Positions 58,643-64,000 of a stretch of 64,000 nucleotides of DNA are shown one piece after another. The position numbers were made by a program, and so were the translations under genes. The DNA comes from Pyxicephalus adspersus (taxonomy: Eukaryota; Chordata; Amphibia; Anura; Pyxicephalidae), in contig NC_092864.1 in NCBI RefSeq assembly GCF_032062135.1, positions 20,327,043 to 20,391,042 of the forward strand, in the 5' to 3' direction. Under the pieces are notes generated by a model that did not search any database, was not told where the DNA came from, and saw only the letters and a program-made list of their open reading frames with translations. How positions within the stretch are numbered: the first letter of the stretch is position 1; each line of letters begins with the position of its first letter.

Positions 58643-59389
58643 TATATAACAATAAATAGACCAATAAACAGAATAACAATGACCAACCTGCATGCATAAT
58701 CCCTTTGACAGTATTATTCTACTTTAAATACACAAAATAATAAATTGCCTCTCTGGGCATTAACATAATCCATAGTTTTTAAATTAAACTCAATAAATGG
58801 GGATGTACTCGATTTTTCTATATTTCGGGGCCAAGAATTTTAACACCTGTTCCACCTAAATGTAGGCTCAACTGAGGTATATGTAACAAAATAAAAACAC
58901 AATTGTCAAGACAGGCATAGTCAAATAGCATATGTGCACTTTGCTAGGATTATCAATAATGCCTTATAAAATCTGAAATTTTAAAGGAAAACAAAAACAA
59001 CTTTACTTTAACTTGGTAAAGCATATATGATTTTACTGACTGGGCTTAGATCTACTTAAGTCCTCAGAGGCCATTTCACACTATGGTCTTGTATGCATAC
59101 ACTTGGGAGACAGTGGACTAAAGCATGCCCACTTGTGATGTAAAATAAAAAAAATGCATTGGGTACAATAATTTAGAGTGCCTACGGAAAAATCTCCTGC
59201 AATTGTTCTGGACAAAAAAAATGCTTGAAAAAAACCCACTTAAGAGCATCCAGCAGAAAGATTAAATTAGGTAAGACAGTGGAGACATCTTAAGCTTTTA
59301 GAATTTAGGTTTTTGAAAAATTTGGAGACAGCAGAAGTTGAAGACCCAGAAAGTAGAATAAAAAGATGAGAAAGAATTGTAATCATGTA
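58643..59389. other. No recognisable feature
   Basis: AT-rich sequence. Confidence 0.4.
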
Positions 59390-59670
59390 TGGATGTAACA
59401 ATTTATTTTTGCAAGCTCTGAAAAGCATTTCTTCCAGGTGATGTCTACACAGTTTACCACAAGTTTACAGAGCAAGTCAAATGTTCCCAATGACATGAAT
59501 AGATGGCCGAAAGGACAAGTAAGTGCTTGGTAGAAAAGAGAAAATGACGCCAACCTCTGTTCAGGGAGCTCACAAAGCTCTGCCACAATGACGGAAACAA
59601 TCAATTCCCTCTTATGAGACTATTACTCTGAAAAAGCCAGACAATAGCTTGGTGATTGGGAACTGTCAGG
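59390..59670. other. Candidate conserved non-coding element
   Basis: Repeat-free sequence with GACGCCAACCTCTGTTCAGG, CACAATGACGGAAACAATC and AGAGATTC-free complexity; no splice-supported frame. Confidence 0.27.
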
Positions 59671-59830
59671 CTTCACCCCTTTTCCAAAAGTAAAAAAAAA
59701 AAAAATACTTTGGACAGTTACATTCAGCTTTTGCTAAAAGACATTGCCCTTTACCAACTTAGGAAGTTTTCACATTTCTGTTCAATCTGGACATCTCATT
59801 CAGTAGTGCTGTAAAATAAAATTTAAAAAA

Positions 59831-59936
59831 AATGTGTGTGTAAGTGTACGTATTTATACATACATTATATATGTGTATATATACATATATATATATATAT
59901 ACGTATATATACACACATACATTCATATACACACAC
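59831..59936. repeat. Mixed (TG)n/(TA)n/(CA)n microsatellite
   Basis: Imperfect alternating purine-pyrimidine sequence rich in TATATA, TGTGTG and ACACAC. Confidence 0.9.
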
Positions 59937-61150
59937 TAAAGTAAATCTGGTATTATTTGCAAACTGAGATTCTAGCAGTTACCAATATTCAGTCAGCCTC
60001 TTAAAAGCCAACTTGAAGACCAAGCCTGAGGACCACCTCCAATATACCAAGATCTAAATCTTCATCAATTATATAAATGCTGACTACTCCGTAGTTACAG
60101 CATTCTCCCAACTTATAACCCTCAGTGCAATGAAGAAGACAAGCAGACGATGCATAGTGGCTTGTGTTGGGTTGATACTTACATGAAAGCCTCAGCATAC
60201 TACATGTAAGTTTAGAAGATATATTTTAAAAAGCCAAAGGAATGGCAGAATTTAACAAACAGAGATTAAACAGAACTGGATAGAAAACTGACTACTAACA
60301 TATGTCAGAGAGCTTCGCAAAGATTACATAATTATCAGACAAGTTTGAAGACGACCCCTAAAATGGGATGAAGGGAAACTCCAAGTCTCTATTTACAGGT
60401 AAACTAATGGATCTGTAAAAAATGGTTTTTGGGACTTCTTTTCAGGAATAGCTTTACATCTATATCTCAGTCTTAACAAATATACGATTGTTACAGGTGC
60501 AGAATAATTATTGGAAACGCTACTTTTAATAGGAAAATTGTATGTGCTGATATGTTCTTTTCTTTAACTCGCAGAAAACAATTAGCAAGCTTAAGAGGTG
60601 AGGGAAAAATTAAGAGACCGCATTTTTGGTTGTTACAGTTCCTGATTTTATCACATAATTTACATAAGAATTTGAAAAGACTGAAGTCCGTTTACCTCTA
60701 CATAAAAGGAAAGTTTTTCTTGCACTGCCCTCCTCCTTTTTTTACAAATCATCTGATCTTGGAAGTTCCAAAATGCACCTGTATAAAATAAAGTAACATT
60801 GATACTTACCTTAACCCCATGTCACAACACTTACCGATATCCCCATCTCCCTAAAAGGGACGCCTGGCACCTGTAGCAAAACTACTAATAGGCTTATAAA
60901 TAGAATATAGACAATGTATGACGACTTTAAATCTGGAATAAATTTACTCTTGAAAATGTGATTCTTTTGAGAAATGTTATTTAACAGGAAGGTCATTAAC
61001 AACAAATTCTTCACCCTACCTCCTCAGTGTGAAAGTTAGAAATTAATAGAACAGGTCGCACAGAAAATTTCCCTAAATACCTATTTGACAAGATTTTTTA
61101 ATTTCCTTCTACTTTCTGTTCTAGTAATATTAATCACTTTAACAGCACTG
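59937..61150. other. No recognisable feature
   Basis: AT-rich; unsupported frames only. Confidence 0.4.
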
Positions 61151-61367
61151 TGGGCAGCACGGTGGCTCAGAGGTTACCACTCTGGCCTTAGCAGCGCTGG
61201 GTCCTTAATCATGGCTAGGACACTATCTGCATGGAGTTTGCAGGTTCTCCTCGCACAGTCCAAAAACATCTATTTAGCTTAATTAGCTTGCCCCCAAAAA
61301 TTGACTTTACACTGTATTAAAAAAATATGACTATGGTAAGGACATTAGATTGTGAGCCCCTTTGAAC
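61151..61367 (+). mobile_element. tRNA-like SINE, copy 2, 3' end missing
   Basis: TGGGCAGCACGGTGGCTCAG start (A-box-like), GCAGCGCTGGGTCC, GGACACTATCTGCATGGAGT, ACATTAGATTGTGAGCCCCT. The B box is decayed. The sequence stops at a TA where MITE copy D begins, and the L2-like tail does not resume after it. Confidence 0.82.
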
Positions 61368-61369
61368 TA

Positions 61370-61785
61370 CAGGTAGACCCCAAATTAAGGACATCAGACA
61401 TACGGAAGACTCTAAGATACAAGCAGGGCTCATGTGCAGGACCGAGGTTTGATGGCGGGGAGGGAGCAGTTCCCATGACTCGCAGAAGAAGTCTTTTGCT
61501 GTTCTGCAAGCTCTTGTAACTCTTTAATGACCAAGACAAACTCTGCAGTTGGTTCTTTTTGCATATCAAAGCACAGCTTGCTCCAGAAGTTAATGGATGT
61601 CTAGGCTCTGTAAAGTTTTTGTTTTTTGTTTTTGTTTGCAATTCCTTCACAGTGAGGATTTTATACAGTAACTGACTCCACCATGCCTAATATGTTGAGA
61701 AAAAACATCTGTCCTAATTACGTACAAATTCAATTTAGGAAGAAACCAACAGTGCCTATCTTGTATGTAACCCGTGAACTACCTG
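61370..61785 (+). mobile_element. TA-flanked MITE family, copy D (416 bp)
   Basis: Starts CAGGTAGACCCCAAATTAAG, ends AACCCGTGAACTACCTG, TA on both sides. Internal deletions make it the shortest copy. It abuts the truncated SINE. Confidence 0.85.
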
Positions 61786-61787
61786 TA

Positions 61788-62289
61788 CTGTGGTAATAAA
61801 ATTAACAGAGAAGAAAATGGGGAAATTAGTCGAGAGTTTTCATTGTGGATTTTGAAACAAGGAATTACTGTAATGATAGTTGGCTTTATTATTACCAATA
61901 ACAAATCCCACATTTAGAGGATTGTAAAGCAAAAAAGCTATGCACACATATTCAGTGACAGTGCAGAAGCTGTTAAAATGCGCAACACTAACACCTGAAA
62001 TTTTAAAGTGTCTCATGAGGTAAAGAAACTTTTAAATTAGAAAATACTAAATTTACTATAAACTGAGGTGGTGGTGTAGTCCTGGATTATCTTGGTTTCA
62101 CTTAGAGAATGAATGCTCTCAAGAAATAATTATTATTTATAAATAGATTATATTCATGATAACTAAAGTACTTTAATTTTATTCTTTGTAGTCCTATCCT
62201 TAGATTACCCGGCAGGAAACTCATCACTTAAAACACTATTTAATCAGTCTAAACTTAAGCTAGACAGAAAACATGAAGCTTTTAACTGC
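61788..62289. other. No recognisable feature
   Basis: AT-rich sequence. Confidence 0.4.
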
Positions 62290-63060
62290 CTAACTTAATG
62301 AATCGATGATGTCTGTGCTTCGATGAAGGACTAAGCGGGATTTTGTTCTATTCAGGAAAACCCACGCTTTTCCCTCTCACTCTTTTAATTCACAAAGTGT
62401 AGCTTTCATTTAGGTTTTATTTCAAACAAGAGTGTAAATACTATTCAGTTGGATAAATGAACATACTCTGATCAGAGAGATTCAGGTCTGCTTCTTGTGC
62501 GTTCCCTTTTCTTCCATTCTGTGCAATAAAAAAGGAAAAATTGAGACTCCGATGCCCCCTACATTCCTTCCTTTCAGAAATGTAGTAGTTTTCTTAGCAA
62601 TCAAGTGTTTACAGACCGGTCTTTGTTCAATCTCCTTCCGGGCATTAAACAAAGGCAGTCGGCGTTTAAACACAGCTGTTTATTTGAAAGGGAAAACAGA
62701 ATGTCAAAGGAATAAAAATAAATAAATAAACCTAAATGAGCTGTATGGCTTTGAGATCTGAAATATTGTCATCAAAACAAAGCAAAAAATAAAACTACTG
62801 TGTTCTGCAAAATAAAATATACTTACTGCTCTGTGTTAGATATTTGTTTTGGAGGGTGACGGTTCACATTTTGGGGGGGCGACAAAATATAAAGTGGAGG
62901 ATTTTTATCTCAGCGCAGAGGAACATCTGCGCCCATTCTGGTGGAAGTGAATGCAAACGATTGAAACGCGAGCCATGAAAAATAAATAAGGGCGCTTGTC
63001 TTTTACATAATTATACCTTTTTAGTTTCAGAGATACAATGCATAGATGAAATACCAATTA
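62290..63060. other. Candidate conserved non-coding element(s)
   Basis: Two complex repeat-free blocks: 62290-62690 (AATGAATCGATGATGTCTGT, AACCCACGCTTTTCCCTC, CAGTCGGCGTTTAAACACAG) and 62900-63010 (GATTGAAACGCGAGCCATG, AATAAGGGCGCTTGTC). No splice-bounded frame. Confidence 0.3.
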
Positions 63061-63511
63061 GGATGGCTATGTTAATGAGCTTCTCTTTGAAAGTCAGGAT
63101 TAAAGTGGTCAGAAACCTCTGAGGAACAGAAAGGCTTTAATCCCTAAAGTTTGCTTGTATTTTATGGACAGTTAGCATGATGGTATGAACAGAATTTAAG
63201 TTTATCTTCAGAAAATAGGTAGTGTTGTACGTCACAGGAAAGGGGTAGAGCTAACAATACCCTGTAAATTCTATTTAAAGCACTGTAAATATGAGTAATC
63301 TGGAAAAAAGGGTTTTAAAGCTCTGGATCCCAGAGACTTATTTTGACAAACACAAAAGGTTTTGTATGTCTGATATGTCAATAGGGTAATCGGGAGGAGG
63401 AGGTAACAGAGCTAAATTGGTAAATTCAGGTAAAAGCTGTAAAAAAAATATGCTCGTGTCTGAATGTCCCAAAAAAGATTTTAGATTTTAATTTTATTTC
63501 CTGAGTATGCA
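63061..63511. other. No recognisable feature
   Basis: AT-rich sequence. Confidence 0.4.
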
Positions 63512-63632
63512 TTTATTTCCCCTGTTGGAGCAAATTGTACCAAGGTTTTTTGTTGTTTTTTTCTTCCTTCCTCTGGATCAACTATGTCTATAGGGTTTTA
63601 TGAGATATGTTTATTTCCCTAATGGTCTTACA
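63512..63632 (+). mobile_element. CR1-type LINE fragment, plus strand
   Basis: CCCCTGTTGGAGCAAATTGT, CTCTGGATCAACTATGTCTA and GAGATATGTTTATTT match the 3' region of the CR1 copy at 22783-23395 read on its own strand. Confidence 0.72.
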
Positions 63633-64000
63633 AATGTGCAAGGTATCTAGGTCAAATAACTATTCCCCAAATGTCCTAAATTGCAAGCATAGTAGGTAGA
63701 CTACACAGAGAAAGCCCCAAATAATGCACCTTGTATTAAAGCATAATACCCAACTCAAAGGGCCACTCATTTATTACAAACACCAATGTATATTGCATTA
63801 CCAAAAGCATGGAGCACCTGCCACAGTGTTATACACTGTAACCCAACCAAACCAAACTTTAATTTAGTTAGTAAAGAGTATTGCATGGGATCAAGGCTGT
63901 CACCTACCACAAGAAATAGCATGCTAGCAAGCCATCAGTAAGCCCAATCTTACCATGAACCGCTAGGGATTTGGAATAGGAAAACCCCAAGGTAAAGCAA
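63633..64000. other. No recognisable feature
   Basis: Unremarkable AT-rich sequence to the window end. Confidence 0.4.

Overview
This 64 kb window looks like vertebrate nuclear DNA, most likely from an anuran amphibian (frog). It is AT-rich and gene-poor and carries one 189-base assembly gap. The organism call rests on repeat types recognised by eye: an L1/Tx1-like LINE, a CR1 3' end, L2-type 3' tails, a tRNA-like SINE, a Tc1 element with IR/DR ends, TTAA-bounded T2/Kolobok-like MITEs, Tigger-like MITEs and hAT-like MITEs. No bacterial, phage, plasmid or CRISPR feature was seen, and no tRNA, rRNA or snRNA gene was recognised.

The only host-gene piece I can support is one 145-base coding exon on the minus strand (26099-26243). 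It encodes 48 residues of charged coiled coil between good splice signals. The rest is best read as intron or flanking DNA of that gene or its neighbourhood. Several 200-800 base stretches of complex, repeat-free sequence (around 6.8, 14.6, 15.8, 17.2, 22.3, 34.7, 36.5, 41.7, 44.1, 47.6, 50.9, 55.6, 59.5 and 62.5 kb) look like candidate conserved non-coding elements. That is a by-eye guess which only alignment can test.

Mobile-element layout: 0.4-4.4 kb holds a CpG-bearing foldback repeat, a 490-base TA-flanked MITE and a hAT-like repeat. 8.4-9.1 kb is a Tigger-like MITE set between TA-dinucleotide tracts. 9.7-12.0 kb is a 5'-truncated L1-like LINE with a perfect 15-base target duplication and a nearly intact ORF2 C-terminus. 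16-25 kb has hAT, T2 and Tigger-like MITEs, a SINE and a CR1 end expanded by (GA)n. 27-34 kb has a hAT MITE with a perfect 8-base duplication, L2 tails, a 1.06 kb inverted-repeat element and a Tc1 end beside a polypurine tract. 37.5-38.5 kb is a MITE split by a solo LTR. 43-50.5 kb has T2, foldback, L2 and hAT-like copies around the gap. 51.9-52.4 kb is a 497-base element with perfect 23-base terminal inverted repeats. 58-62 kb has two more copies of the 490-base MITE family and a SINE.

The most intriguing signal is a short motif recurring in otherwise unlike surroundings (best copies near 23.69, 30.86, 31.95 and 52.13 kb). Read on the proper strand it is CTGANGA, a short hairpin, GAAA (or GTAA), then CGCRT or a CpG-decayed form. 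This matches the order of the hammerhead ribozyme core, with a near-palindromic segment where stem III would be. Two copies have complementary flanks in the stem I position, and two sit inside elements with inverted-repeat ends. One extra unpaired base before stem II counts against present catalysis, so this is a hypothesis to test.
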